Positions 8,662-15,971 of a DNA stretch of 40,314 nt are shown piece by piece. Within the stretch, counting starts at the first letter, position 1. The number at the start of each line of letters is the position of its first letter. The stretch lies in the NCBI GenBank assembly GCA_022736555.1, contig DZCW01000006.1, forward strand, positions 1 to 40,314, read 5' to 3'. Both the position numbers and the translations under genes were made by a program. Under the pieces are notes generated by a model, which saw only the letters and a program-made list of their open reading frames with translations, was not told the DNA's origin and did no database searches. Origin of the DNA: Candidatus Saccharimonas sp. (lineage in GTDB: Bacteria; Patescibacteriota; Saccharimonadia; Saccharimonadales; Saccharimonadaceae).

Positions 8662-10146
8662 ATGGAAAAGAAATTATATATTACCACCGCAATCCCCTAT
8701 GTTAATGGCACGCCGCATATTGGCAATGCCATAGATTATTTGTTAGCTGATATATGGACACGTTATCAAAAACAGAACGGTCACGAAGTTCGTTTTCAGG
8801 TTGGCACTGATGAACATGGTAATAAAATCGCCGCCAAAGCCATCGAGGCTGGACTTAACCCTAAGTCATACACTGACCAGACGTATCTGAATTTTGAAAA
8901 CCTGATGAAGAAAATGAACGCCAGCTATACGGATTTTATCCGTACAACCGATCAACATCATGTTGATGCTGTCCAATATATTTGGAAACAACTCACTCCT
9001 TATATTTACAAAGACAGCTATGAAGGTTGGTATTGTTCGGGTTGTGAAGCTTTTGTATCTGACAAAGAGGCCGAAGCTAACGGCGGCGTTTGTCCAGATC
9101 ATAAACAACCATATCAGCGTTTGAGTGAAGAAAACTACTTCTTTAAAACTAGCAGTTTTACGGATCAGGTCAGGCAGGCAATTTCTAGCGGTGAAATGCA
9201 AATCATACCCGAATTTCGTGCCAAAGAATTCCTAGAACTAATAAAAGACGGTTTGCAAGACGTTAGTATTTCTAGACCAAAGAAAAATCTCAGTTGGGGC
9301 GTACCAATACCTGATGATCCAGAACAAGTGATGTATGTTTGGTTGGATGCTTTGGCTAATTATATTACTGTCCTAGGTTATCCCGATCAAACTGGTTGGC
9401 AAGATTTTTGGCCGGCTGACGTTCAGGTTATTGGCAAGGATATTTTGCGGTTTCATGCTGGTATCTGGCCAGCTATGCTACTAGGCTTGGGTCTCGATCT
9501 ACCTAAAAAACTACTAGTCCACGGACATGTTAATGTTAGTGGCACTAAAATGAGCAAGTCCATAGGTAACGTAGTTGATCCTAACCAGATTATAGATGAA
9601 TACGGCCTGGATGCTTTTCGTTATTTCTTTTCACGCCACATTCCGACGTTGGATGATGGTGATTTTACTTGGGAAAAATTTGAGGATGCGTATAATACCG
9701 AACTAGCTAACGACCTAGGTAACGCCATTCAGCGCGTAGCTGGTATGTTAACGCGTTACCAGTCTGGCGTAATTGGGGATACACCAACGGGCGAACATGA
9801 CATGAGTGTTTATCACGAGACTATGGATAATTTACAATTCGACAAAGCATTTGACGAGATTTGGTTAATGGTGCGTAGTCTAAATAAATATATTGAGGAT
9901 GTCAAACCTTGGGAAATTGCCAAAAAAGTCGAAACGGATGCTGATGCCAAAGTTCATTTATCCGAAGTATTAACTTTTGCGGTTGGCGCATTACTCCAAA
10001 TAGGCGATTTACTAATCCCCTTTTTGCCAGATACCGCCGACAAGATTCATAAAATGTTCGAATCGGGTACAGTCGTGCCTCAGGGTGGTGTGTTATTTCC
10101 TAGAATTTACAAACATACTACCGATCCGAATGCCACCAAGGCCTAG
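8662..10146 (+). CDS. metG: Methionyl-tRNA synthetase
   Basis: Charges tRNA-Met with methionine. A class I Rossmann core shows the HIGH-type signature TPHIGN near the N-terminus and KMSKSIGN near residue 295. A single zinc knuckle in the connective peptide has the pattern C-x2-C ... C-x2-H (GWYCSGC ... GGVCPDH). The anticodon-binding helical domain occupies the C-terminal third. At 494 aa it ends without the extra tRNA-binding domain found in longer homologues. It is followed after three bases by the TatD nuclease gene, a common neighbour of metG in Gram-positive-type genomes, so an operon is likely. Confidence 0.96.
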   Translation: MEKKLYITTAIPYVNGTPHIGNAIDYLLADIWTRYQKQNGHEVRFQVGTDEHGNKIAAKAIEAGLNPKSYTDQTYLNFENLMKKMNASYTDFIRTTDQHHVDAVQYIWKQLTPYIYKDSYEGWYCSGCEAFVSDKEAEANGGVCPDHKQPYQRLSEENYFFKTSSFTDQVRQAISSGEMQIIPEFRAKEFLELIKDGLQDVSISRPKKNLSWGVPIPDDPEQVMYVWLDALANYITVLGYPDQTGWQDFWPADVQVIGKDILRFHAGIWPAMLLGLGLDLPKKLLVHGHVNVSGTKMSKSIGNVVDPNQIIDEYGLDAFRYFFSRHIPTLDDGDFTWEKFEDAYNTELANDLGNAIQRVAGMLTRYQSGVIGDTPTGEHDMSVYHETMDNLQFDKAFDEIWLMVRSLNKYIEDVKPWEIAKKVETDADAKVHLSEVLTFAVGALLQIGDLLIPFLPDTADKIHKMFESGTVVPQGGVLFPRIYKHTTDPNATKA

Positions 10147-10149
10147 ATC

Positions 10150-10920
10150 ATGCTAATTGATACGCATTGTCATATTCACGATGTTGATTATCCATTGAAT
10201 GGGGATGAGGTGATTGCTCGGGCCCATCAGGCTGGAGTTATGAAAATGATTTGCATCGGTACTAGCCTCGACGATTCGCACCGAGCAATTGATTTCGTGT
10301 CTGGTTTTGATGGACTATTTGCATCAGCTGGCATACATCCACATTATGCCAAGGATGGCATAGGTGATTTAGAACAGATTATAAAGTCAGCTGGTGATAA
10401 ATTAGTTGCGATTGGTGAAATCGGTTTAGATTACCATTACAATAATAGTCCGCGTGAGGTTCAGATCGAACTGCTAAATAAACAGATCGAATTGGCATTA
10501 AAATACAATTTGCCGATTATTTTTCACGTTCGCGATGCTTATGATGATTTTTGGTCGGTTTTGGATAATTTTAAATCGGCCGAGCCCAAGATTCGTGGTG
10601 TTTTGCATTGTTTTACGGATACTATGGAAAGCGCCGAAAAAGGTTTAGCGCGTGGTTTATATTTTGGAATCAATGGTATTAGTACATTTATCAAGGATGA
10701 CCTGCAAAAGGCGATGTTTGCGGCGTTGCCTTTAGACCGAATATTACTTGAAACAGATGCGCCCTTCTTGACTCCAGCCCCTTTTCGTGGTACAATAAAT
10801 GTAAACGAACCTGCATTTATTAAAAACATTGCCGAATATAACGGCGCGATCCGCCAGATAACTTTTGACGAAATCGCAAATGTCACAACTGTAAATGCTA
10901 GCAAGTTGTTTTCAATCTAA
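10150..10920 (+). CDS. TatD-family metal-dependent DNase
   Basis: A predicted metal-dependent phosphoesterase of the TatD family (TIM-barrel amidohydrolase fold), linked to 3'-5' DNA trimming and repair. Metal-binding motifs: DTHCHIHD at the start, GIHPHYA, GEIGLDYHYNN, FHVRDA, LHCFTDT and LETDAPFLTPAPFRG. At 256 aa it is the normal length. An AAGG about 8 bases upstream of the ATG overlaps the end of metG, and the gap of three bases supports co-transcription. The family is certain, the physiological substrate is not. Confidence 0.92.
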   Translation: MLIDTHCHIHDVDYPLNGDEVIARAHQAGVMKMICIGTSLDDSHRAIDFVSGFDGLFASAGIHPHYAKDGIGDLEQIIKSAGDKLVAIGEIGLDYHYNNSPREVQIELLNKQIELALKYNLPIIFHVRDAYDDFWSVLDNFKSAEPKIRGVLHCFTDTMESAEKGLARGLYFGINGISTFIKDDLQKAMFAALPLDRILLETDAPFLTPAPFRGTINVNEPAFIKNIAEYNGAIRQITFDEIANVTTVNASKLFSI

Positions 10921-10937
10921 ACCGAGGTGTCAAAATC

Positions 10938-11576
10938 GTGTCGCAGGAATACCAAATTCCATCGGGTGGTTTAAACTCTGATCCCAAGAGCCAGGTTTAT
11001 GATGCGATCGACGATATTTACCAAGACCGTTTAGATAGAAATCAACATAGAACCGAGCAAATGATTAGCCCAACCTCTGAGAGGCTTTATGGGATCGCTG
11101 GTGATATTGCTAACGCGCGAAAATATCGGTTAGACTCTCAATTCTTTATTCATGCCGAAAATCGGAATAATTTTATAAAGGCCGCATCTAAAAAAATATT
11201 TGGTAGGGAATTATCACTGCGCCGTCTCGAACCACTAACCGAAGGTAGGCTCAAAAAAGACGAGAGTGCCATAGGTGCTAAATTATTTGGTTCAATCAGA
11301 CAGAACGAACATCGAGAATTCTTTAACGAAGATAATGAAAACTGGTTTTTCTATCAGAGTCTAACTCGTACCGATGGCGCTATTGAATCAATCACTTTGC
11401 ATTACGAAGTTTTACCAGTCGGTGTACTACGTATCAGTAGTGACGAGAGTGTGCCGAATGTATTCATAGACGGTCAAGAATTAAACAATTTCGTATTAGC
11501 CACTAATATGTATCATGACCAAGTTCTCGAACAAATTTACGATTTGGAATTAAAATCAGACAAAATCGCCGCTTAA
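10938..11576 (+). CDS. Conserved-looking unknown protein, 212 aa
   Basis: Starts at GTG 10938, with GAGGTG at 10924-10929 as ribosome site 8 bases upstream. No signal peptide or membrane segment. The first third is polar and helical (DAIDDIYQDRLDRNQHRTEQM); a basic stretch follows (AASKKIFGRELSLRRLEPL); the second half looks like a beta-rich domain (ENWFFYQSLTRTDGAIESITLHYEVLPVGVLRIS) followed by a C-terminal helix. It follows the TatD gene closely and is probably the last gene of that operon. I do not recognise it. The stop codon (11574-11576) lies inside the left arm of the palindrome at 11573-11741. Confidence 0.75.
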   Translation: MSQEYQIPSGGLNSDPKSQVYDAIDDIYQDRLDRNQHRTEQMISPTSERLYGIAGDIANARKYRLDSQFFIHAENRNNFIKAASKKIFGRELSLRRLEPLTEGRLKKDESAIGAKLFGSIRQNEHREFFNEDNENWFFYQSLTRTDGAIESITLHYEVLPVGVLRISSDESVPNVFIDGQELNNFVLATNMYHDQVLEQIYDLELKSDKIAA

Positions 11577-11741
11577 CTCGACCTACGCAAAATCCCTGCA
11601 CCCTCTGACACACTATCGCCGTCCATAAACCATTTTTCTGTTGTCGATGATCCTACGGGATCACCTCCACCAGAGAAAGTGTCTTCTAAACTGGCGCTAG
11701 TATTGTCAGGATCGTGCGAGGTTTTGCGTAAGTCGAGTTAA
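11573..11741. repeat. 169-bp full-length imperfect palindrome (MITE-like element or structured RNA)
   Basis: The outer arms 11573-11592 and 11722-11741 are complementary at 19 of 20 positions (TTAACTCGAC...GTCGAGTTAA). Complementarity resumes inward: CTGACA/TGTCAG at the arm ends, and ACTATCGCC (11612-11620) opposite GGCGCTAGT (11693-11701). At the exact centre is TGATCC-TACG-GGATCA (11648-11663), a perfect stem with a UACG tetraloop. The element begins inside the stop region of the upstream gene, and the right arm holds the candidate -35 of iscS. It contains no open frame. Nothing else was seen in this gap. Confidence 0.8.
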
Positions 11742-11751
11742 CCGTTATAAT
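11724..11751 (+). promoter_or_regulatory. Promoter of the iscS-DUF218-mnmA operon
   Basis: TATAAT (11746-11751) lies 8 bases before the ATG at 11760. TTGCGT (11724-11729) is 16 bases upstream and sits within the right arm of the palindrome. Transcription should start at or near the ATG. Confidence 0.6.
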
Positions 11752-11759
11752 AATTAGTA

Positions 11760-12914
11760 ATGGATAAAGAGGTAATATATTTAGACCATGCCGCCGCGAC
11801 ACCTATGGATGCGCGGGTCATAGCTGTTATGCAGCCTTATTTTAGTGATAATTTTTACAATCCCTCTAGCCCATATGCGCCAGCCGTAGCTGTTCGACGT
11901 GATTACGAGGCTGCCAAGCAAAAACTAGCTAGTCTAATCGGCGCCAAATCTAGCGAAATTATTATAACTGCCGGTGCTACTGAATCGATAAATTTAGCTA
12001 TTAACGGAATTGGTGGCCACGTTATCGTGTCTAATATTGAACACCCTGCTGTTCTAGTTAGTGCTTCTGCGCGTGAACATACAATAGTTGCGGCTGACAA
12101 GTATGGTTATGTTTCGGCGGATATTATAAAGGCGGCTATTCAGCCTAATACTCAACTTATTAGTGTGGCGCTCGCTAATAATGAGCTAGGCACCATACAG
12201 CCACTACGTGATATTGCCGAGGTGATAAAAGCTGAACGTGCCAGCCGCTTGATGCGCGGTGATAAAACGCCAATTCATCTGCATTGTGATGCCTCGCAGG
12301 GTGTTGGCCAAATAGATGTAAATGTGGCGCGATTAGGGCTTGATATGTTGACGATCAATTCTGGCAAAATATATGGTCCCAAACAAGTCGGTCTATTATG
12401 GACTGCCAGCCAAGTGCGAATCCAACCGCAAATTATTGGCGGCGGTCAAGAACATGGTATGCGCAGTGGCACCGAAAATGTAGCTGGTGTTATCGGTTTT
12501 GCCAGGGCCTTGGAACTAGTCAGTGAGCATCGTAAATACGAAGTTGAACGACTGGCGCTAATGCGGGATAACCTGCAACGGGTACTGACCAGCGCCTTGC
12601 CTAATTCAATAGTATCTAGTCATCCTAAGTGCCGTTTAGCTGGTCATTTACATATCTCTTTCCCTGGTTTGGACGGTGAACGGTTGGTATTCTTACTAGA
12701 AAATCGGGGAGTTTTAGTGGCGACTGGCAGTGCCTGTTCGGCCAATAAGGGCACGCGATCACATGTCCTCATGGCAATCGGCCTATCGCCCGAAGTGGCT
12801 GATGGCAGTATTAGGATTACACTCGGGCACTTGTCGACAACGGAAAATATAGAAAAAGCTGGTCAAATTATGGTCGAAGAAATCAACCAAGAATATCAGC
12901 GGGTCAAGCTATGA
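11760..12914 (+). CDS. iscS: Cysteine desulfurase (IscS/NifS family)
   Basis: A PLP enzyme that takes sulfur from cysteine as a protein-bound persulfide. Motifs: LDHAAATPMDARV at the N-terminus, NIEHPAV (His stacking on PLP), HCDASQGVGQI, the PLP-lysine segment INSGKIYGPKQVG (Lys203), GGGQEHGMRSGTEN, and the persulfide cysteine loop GVLVATGSACSANKG (Cys326). The residue before the PLP lysine is Gly, where many homologues have His. At 384 aa it is the normal length. Its stop overlaps the next gene by four bases (ATGA), and mnmA is third in the operon, so supplying sulfur for tRNA 2-thiolation is the best-supported role. Fe-S cluster supply cannot be excluded. Confidence 0.95.
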   Translation: MDKEVIYLDHAAATPMDARVIAVMQPYFSDNFYNPSSPYAPAVAVRRDYEAAKQKLASLIGAKSSEIIITAGATESINLAINGIGGHVIVSNIEHPAVLVSASAREHTIVAADKYGYVSADIIKAAIQPNTQLISVALANNELGTIQPLRDIAEVIKAERASRLMRGDKTPIHLHCDASQGVGQIDVNVARLGLDMLTINSGKIYGPKQVGLLWTASQVRIQPQIIGGGQEHGMRSGTENVAGVIGFARALELVSEHRKYEVERLALMRDNLQRVLTSALPNSIVSSHPKCRLAGHLHISFPGLDGERLVFLLENRGVLVATGSACSANKGTRSHVLMAIGLSPEVADGSIRITLGHLSTTENIEKAGQIMVEEINQEYQRVKL

Positions 12915-13513
12915 TTAGATGGGTCTTAGGAATAATAATTCCAATTATAGCCATTATTTTTGGTATTAGCATTTACTTGCAACCAGACGATTTGGCTAAA
13001 TGTGCCAAATCACCATCGAATATTACTAATTGTCAGGCGGTTGATGCAGTTGTGGCTATTAGCGGCGGCGATACGGCAGCCAGGGCAAAAGAGGCGATTA
13101 ACCTATACCAAAATGGCTGGGCAAAGTTCATAGTCTTTTCAGGGGCAGCTCAGGATAAAACTGGTCCCAGCAATGCCGCCGTTATGAAAGAAATCGCATT
13201 ATCAGAGGGTGTACTATCTGGCAATATTTTAATTGATGAATATTCCGAAAATACTAAACAAAATGCCGAAAATACTAAAACTATCTTTGATGAATATGAT
13301 ATCAAAAGTGTTATTTTGGTTACTTCTGGCTATCACCAACGTCGTGCCAATCTGGAATTTAGTAACCATAACAACGACGTCAAGATTATGAACCATCCAG
13401 AAAAAACTGACAAGGATTGGTCATTTTGGTGGTGGGTTACACCCTATGGTTGGTGGTTGGCGGTTTCTGAATTAGCCAAAATTATTTCTTTTTATGTTAT
13501 CGGTATCTTGTAA
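12911..13513 (+). CDS. DUF218 / YdcF-SanA-like membrane-anchored protein
   Basis: A 200-aa protein with one N-terminal membrane helix (WVLGIIIPIIAIIFGISIYL) and a DUF218 domain outside the membrane. The recognisable core is DAVVAISGGDTAARAKEAINLYQNG, KFIVFSGAA, the SENTKQNAENTK helix and VILVTSGYHQRRA. The family includes YdcF and SanA, linked to envelope integrity; biochemical function is not settled. It overlaps iscS by four bases and mnmA by one base (TAATG), so it is translated from the same message, although no direct link to sulfur transfer is known. The sandwiching between two sulfur-relay genes may simply be compaction. Confidence 0.88.
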   Translation: MIRWVLGIIIPIIAIIFGISIYLQPDDLAKCAKSPSNITNCQAVDAVVAISGGDTAARAKEAINLYQNGWAKFIVFSGAAQDKTGPSNAAVMKEIALSEGVLSGNILIDEYSENTKQNAENTKTIFDEYDIKSVILVTSGYHQRRANLEFSNHNNDVKIMNHPEKTDKDWSFWWWVTPYGWWLAVSELAKIISFYVIGIL

Positions 13514-14826
13514 TGAATAAAAAACCTAAAGTTTATGTCGGTATGAGCGGCGGTGTTGATTCGTCACTAACGGCGGCGTTATTGGTCGAGCAAGGTTATG
13601 ATGTAACCGGCGTATATATGAAGAACTGGACACAGGATCTACCCGGTATGAAATGTCCTTGGGCTGATGATCTGGCTGATGCTAAACGCGTGGCGGTGCA
13701 ACTAGGTATTGACTTCAAGGTCTTTGATTTCGAGAATGAGTACAGGCAAAAAGTCGTTGATTATATGATCGACGAATACAAAAATGGTCGCACGCCGAAC
13801 CCTGATATTATGTGCAATCAAGAGGTCAAGTTTAAACTATTTCTAGATACGGCGCTTGATGATGGGGTGGATATGATTGCTACGGGGCATTATGCGAGAG
13901 TTGAACATTACGATAACGATTCGTTTGCAATTACATCAGAACGGCTTCGCGCCGCGCCCATTAAGGGCCCTGGCGCCTTACTGAACTCGGGCTGCAGATG
14001 TTCCTCAAAGATAGGTTCTAATCTTTCGGCTGGCGATATACCGCAATCGAGCCGCTCGGTTACCGTTTCGAGTGACACCCTGGAACCCAAGTCTGAACTG
14101 GCGCCGGGGCCCAATTCAGACCTGGAGCGAAGCAGTACCATGAAAAATGGTGGCCGAAAAGGCGAACAAGAAAAAGGGATATTGTTGCGAGCGGTTGATG
14201 GTAATAAAGATCAGACTTATTTTCTATATCGTATTACTGGCGAAGCGCTAGGTAAAACTCTTTTTCCTATAGGTGAATTCACGAAACCCGAGGTGCGTAA
14301 AATGGCCGAGGATCGTGGACTGACTACTGCTGCCAAAAAAGATTCTCAGGGTATTTGTTTTGTTGGTCAAGTTGGCATTCGTGATTTTCTGAGTCTATAT
14401 GTTGATCAGCAGCCTGGCAAAATTATCGACAAGCAATCTGGTAAAGTTCTGGGTTATCACGAAGGGGCGATATTTTATACATTAGGGCAGCGCCACGGTT
14501 TGGATGTTGGTGGTGGGTTACCTTATTATGTCGTTGACAAAGACATGACGACAAACGAAGTCTATGTAACTACCAATCTAGATGATGGCGTTCTTTGGAA
14601 GAACGAAATTCGCTTAGGTAATATTCATTGGATCAATGAAGCGCCAATTGAAGGGTTATACCAAATTCGCGTTCGTCATCGTGCGCCACTTATTAGCGCC
14701 ATGCTTGTTTTTGATGATAGTGGGGTGTCGCTGAAGCCCGACGACTCTCAGAGAGCAATCGCTCCAGGCCAATCTGTTGTTATCTATGACGGCGATGTCT
14801 GCCTAGGTGGTGGAATTGTTATTTAG
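13513..14826 (+). CDS. mnmA: tRNA-specific 2-thiouridylase MnmA with an in-frame 66-residue insertion
   Basis: Adds sulfur to wobble U34 of tRNAs for Lys, Glu and Gln, using ATP and a persulfide from the desulfurase encoded upstream. Motifs: PP-loop VGMSGGVDSSL (9-19), NPDIMCNQEVKF with catalytic Cys101, ATGHYARV, NKDQTYFLYR, and DSQGICFVG with Cys282. The protein is 437 aa, about 65 longer than usual. The excess is residues about 143-208, lying between HYARVEHYDNDSFAI and GILLRAVDGNKDQ, where relatives have only a short loop. This insert is encoded exactly by the GC-rich palindrome at 13941-14136 and reads as Pro/Ser/Gly/Arg/Leu-rich low complexity with no stop. All catalytic residues are intact, so the enzyme is probably active. 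Confidence 0.95.
   Translation: MNKKPKVYVGMSGGVDSSLTAALLVEQGYDVTGVYMKNWTQDLPGMKCPWADDLADAKRVAVQLGIDFKVFDFENEYRQKVVDYMIDEYKNGRTPNPDIMCNQEVKFKLFLDTALDDGVDMIATGHYARVEHYDNDSFAITSERLRAAPIKGPGALLNSGCRCSSKIGSNLSAGDIPQSSRSVTVSSDTLEPKSELAPGPNSDLERSSTMKNGGRKGEQEKGILLRAVDGNKDQTYFLYRITGEALGKTLFPIGEFTKPEVRKMAEDRGLTTAAKKDSQGICFVGQVGIRDFLSLYVDQQPGKIIDKQSGKVLGYHEGAIFYTLGQRHGLDVGGGLPYYVVDKDMTTNEVYVTTNLDDGVLWKNEIRLGNIHWINEAPIEGLYQIRVRHRAPLISAMLVFDDSGVSLKPDDSQRAIAPGQSVVIYDGDVCLGGGIVI
13941..14136. repeat. 196-bp GC-rich palindrome inserted in frame in mnmA
   Basis: Outer arms: GCTTCGC (13944-13950) opposite GCGAAGC (14127-14133), with AC/GT pairs just outside. The arms run on with equal spacing to GGGCCC-T-GGCGCC (13965-13977) opposite its complement at 14100-14112. 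The centre is a stem of CGGCT-gg-CGAT (14027-14037) pairing with ATCG-AGCCG (14046-14054) around an 8-base loop. The symmetry axis of the arms (about 14038) and of the centre (about 14040) coincide, so the whole segment is one imperfect palindrome. It is visibly richer in G+C than the flanking gene, and is translated as residues about 143-208 of MnmA. Confidence 0.85.
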
Positions 14827-14839
14827 CTTATGCTAGCTA

Positions 14840-14868
14840 TTGACAATATCCTTGGTTTAAGTTACAAT
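14840..14868 (+). promoter_or_regulatory. Consensus sigma-70-type promoter of the 113-aa orphan gene
   Basis: TTGACA (14840-14845), 17-base spacer, TACAAT (14863-14868). Predicted start near 14875, giving a leader of roughly 88 bases that ends in GGAGAGG before the TTG start. Unlike the housekeeping promoters in the window, both hexamers are near consensus. Confidence 0.8.
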
Positions 14869-14962
14869 GTGGCAATCAAATAGTTTGAGCGTTAGTTCAC
14901 AATTTTGGTCCCAATATCACAGGTTACGTGATGGCATATTAAAAATGGAGAGGATGAGTTAA

Positions 14963-15304
14963 TTGAACCAGTTAACTAAGTTGGTTAAAATTTCTAAACC
15001 GAAATTGATAATCATAGCTTCGTGTTCGAGTAGAAATGTCTACTGGGAATACAGATCGAAGGATGGTGAAGTTCTATCTAATAGTTCCATGAAGGTGCTA
15101 AAGATAGACAACCTAGCTATTAGATCCAGTGATAGTGGTAAGTCTATACTAGTAACGAATATACCTTGTTTTATAGACGATCAGGGGTATGAATTGCCCG
15201 AGTTTGATTATGGAGAATTATCGTCATCTACAAAATCAGTAGATTTCCTGAGATTCATTGCAGAAAAAGCAGGTTGTGAATTAGACCTACAGCTAGTAAT
15301 CTGA
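14963..15304 (+). CDS. Unrecognised 113-aa protein
   Basis: Starts at TTG 14963, chosen because GGAGAGG (14947-14953) lies 9 bases upstream and no in-frame ATG or GTG fits as well. The frame ends with TGA at 15302-15304. The product looks soluble: a short basic start (NQLTKLVKISKPK), a hydrophobic strand (LIIIASCSS), then mixed beta-type sequence (VYWEYRSKDGEVL, SILVTNIPCFIDD) and an acidic C-terminal half ending in a helix (SVDFLRFIAEKAG). No motif is recognised. It has its own consensus promoter and a strong terminator (15325-15349), so it is a stand-alone unit placed between mnmA and alaS. Possibly acquired cargo; function unknown. Confidence 0.65.
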   Translation: MNQLTKLVKISKPKLIIIASCSSRNVYWEYRSKDGEVLSNSSMKVLKIDNLAIRSSDSGKSILVTNIPCFIDDQGYELPEFDYGELSSSTKSVDFLRFIAEKAGCELDLQLVI

Positions 15305-15324
15305 TAATCATCCATTTTATGTCC

Positions 15325-15349
15325 GCCTCAAGCTTGAGGCATTTTTTTT
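15325..15349 (+). terminator. Rho-independent terminator after the 113-aa gene
   Basis: GCCTCA-AGCT-TGAGGC (15325-15340) followed by A and eight T residues (15342-15349). Confidence 0.93.
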
Positions 15350-15399
15350 GCACTTTTTTAGTGAATGCTTTGATTAAACAAACGACCGACGGTGTTACT

Positions 15400-15428
15400 T
15401 TGACTTTTTAGGTAATCTATGTTATTAT
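15400..15428 (+). promoter_or_regulatory. Promoter of the 120-aa orphan gene
   Basis: TTGACT (15400-15405), 17-base spacer, TATTAT (15423-15428). Predicted start near 15435, leaving a leader of roughly 78 bases with a stable hairpin (15461-15488). Confidence 0.7.
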
Positions 15429-15460
15429 AAAGATATAACTACTTTTTTGTAGTTTGTAAA

Positions 15461-15488
15461 TTACCGTAGTAATTATTTATTACGGTAA
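15461..15488 (+). promoter_or_regulatory. Hairpin in the leader of the 120-aa gene
   Basis: TTACCGTA (15461-15468) pairs perfectly with TACGGTAA (15481-15488) around a 12-base AT-rich loop. It lies 25 bases before the ATG at 15514. A smaller ACTAC/GTAGT hairpin lies just upstream. It could be an RNA stability or control element, or a protein-binding inverted repeat. Confidence 0.55.
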
Positions 15489-15513
15489 AATTCATAGAGC
15501 GGATGTGATTATT

Positions 15514-15876
15514 ATGTCAAGCAAGAAGGCGGCGTTTGATGATGCCGAAAGGTATTTTGGTATTCTAGAAAGGAATATCAATATACAGAGGAGCAATTGG
15601 ATTGCTCTTTATGATTTTTCCAAAGCCAACACCGAGCCACGAGTACAGTCTGTGATTAGGCGGGCTAAGGGCTTAGCCGAACTTGATCTGATCGAAGAGA
15701 AAGTGTATGAATGCGAAAGAGCTGTCTACTACTACGAGGTATTGTCTGAGGAGTTTTTAGAACACGTTAAGTCTTTCGGCCAGTTAGTGGCTCTACTTGA
15801 TTTTGTAGGCTTTACACCTCGAGAATTGGAAGAATTCGAAGAACCTGAAGAGATTGAGGAAATCGAAGAAGGCTAG
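15514..15876 (+). CDS. Unrecognised 120-aa helical protein with an acidic tail
   Basis: The ATG at 15514 is preferred over the GTG at 15505 because GCGGA (about 15499-15503) is then 10 bases upstream. The product appears all-helical: KKAAFDDAERYFGILERN, a central segment VIRRAKGLAELDLIEEKVYE, and YYYEVLSEEFLEHVKSFGQL. It ends in a repetitive acidic tail of Glu with Pro, Ile and Phe. There is no signal peptide or membrane helix. Flanked by its own promoter and terminator, it is the second of two autonomous units between mnmA and alaS. An acidic helical small protein could be a nucleic-acid mimic or an antitoxin-like partner, but nothing in the sequence proves this. Confidence 0.65.
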   Translation: MSSKKAAFDDAERYFGILERNINIQRSNWIALYDFSKANTEPRVQSVIRRAKGLAELDLIEEKVYECERAVYYYEVLSEEFLEHVKSFGQLVALLDFVGFTPRELEEFEEPEEIEEIEEG

Positions 15877-15904
15877 GACTAATAATTACGTTATCTCTCT
15901 CAAA

Positions 15905-15932
15905 CCCTGCTCTCGAGCAGGGTCTTTTCTTT
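15905..15932 (+). terminator. Rho-independent terminator after the 120-aa gene
   Basis: CCCTGCT-CTCG-AGCAGGG (15905-15922) followed by a T-rich tract (TCTTTTCTTT). Confidence 0.88.
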
Positions 15933-15954
15933 CTTCGCGAAACTATTACTTATT

Positions 15955-15963
15955 TGCTATAAT
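15955..15963 (+). promoter_or_regulatory. Extended -10 promoter of alaS, leaderless type
   Basis: TGCTATAAT, with TATAAT at 15958-15963, 8 bases before the ATG at 15972. The -35 region is poor. Confidence 0.65.
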
Positions 15964-15971
15964 CAACAGAT

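Noticed and set aside
13908-14141. Reverse-strand open frame of 77 codons inside mnmA
   Set aside because: A palindrome open on one strand tends to be open on the other. There is no ribosome site or promoter, and the flanks are mnmA coding sequence.
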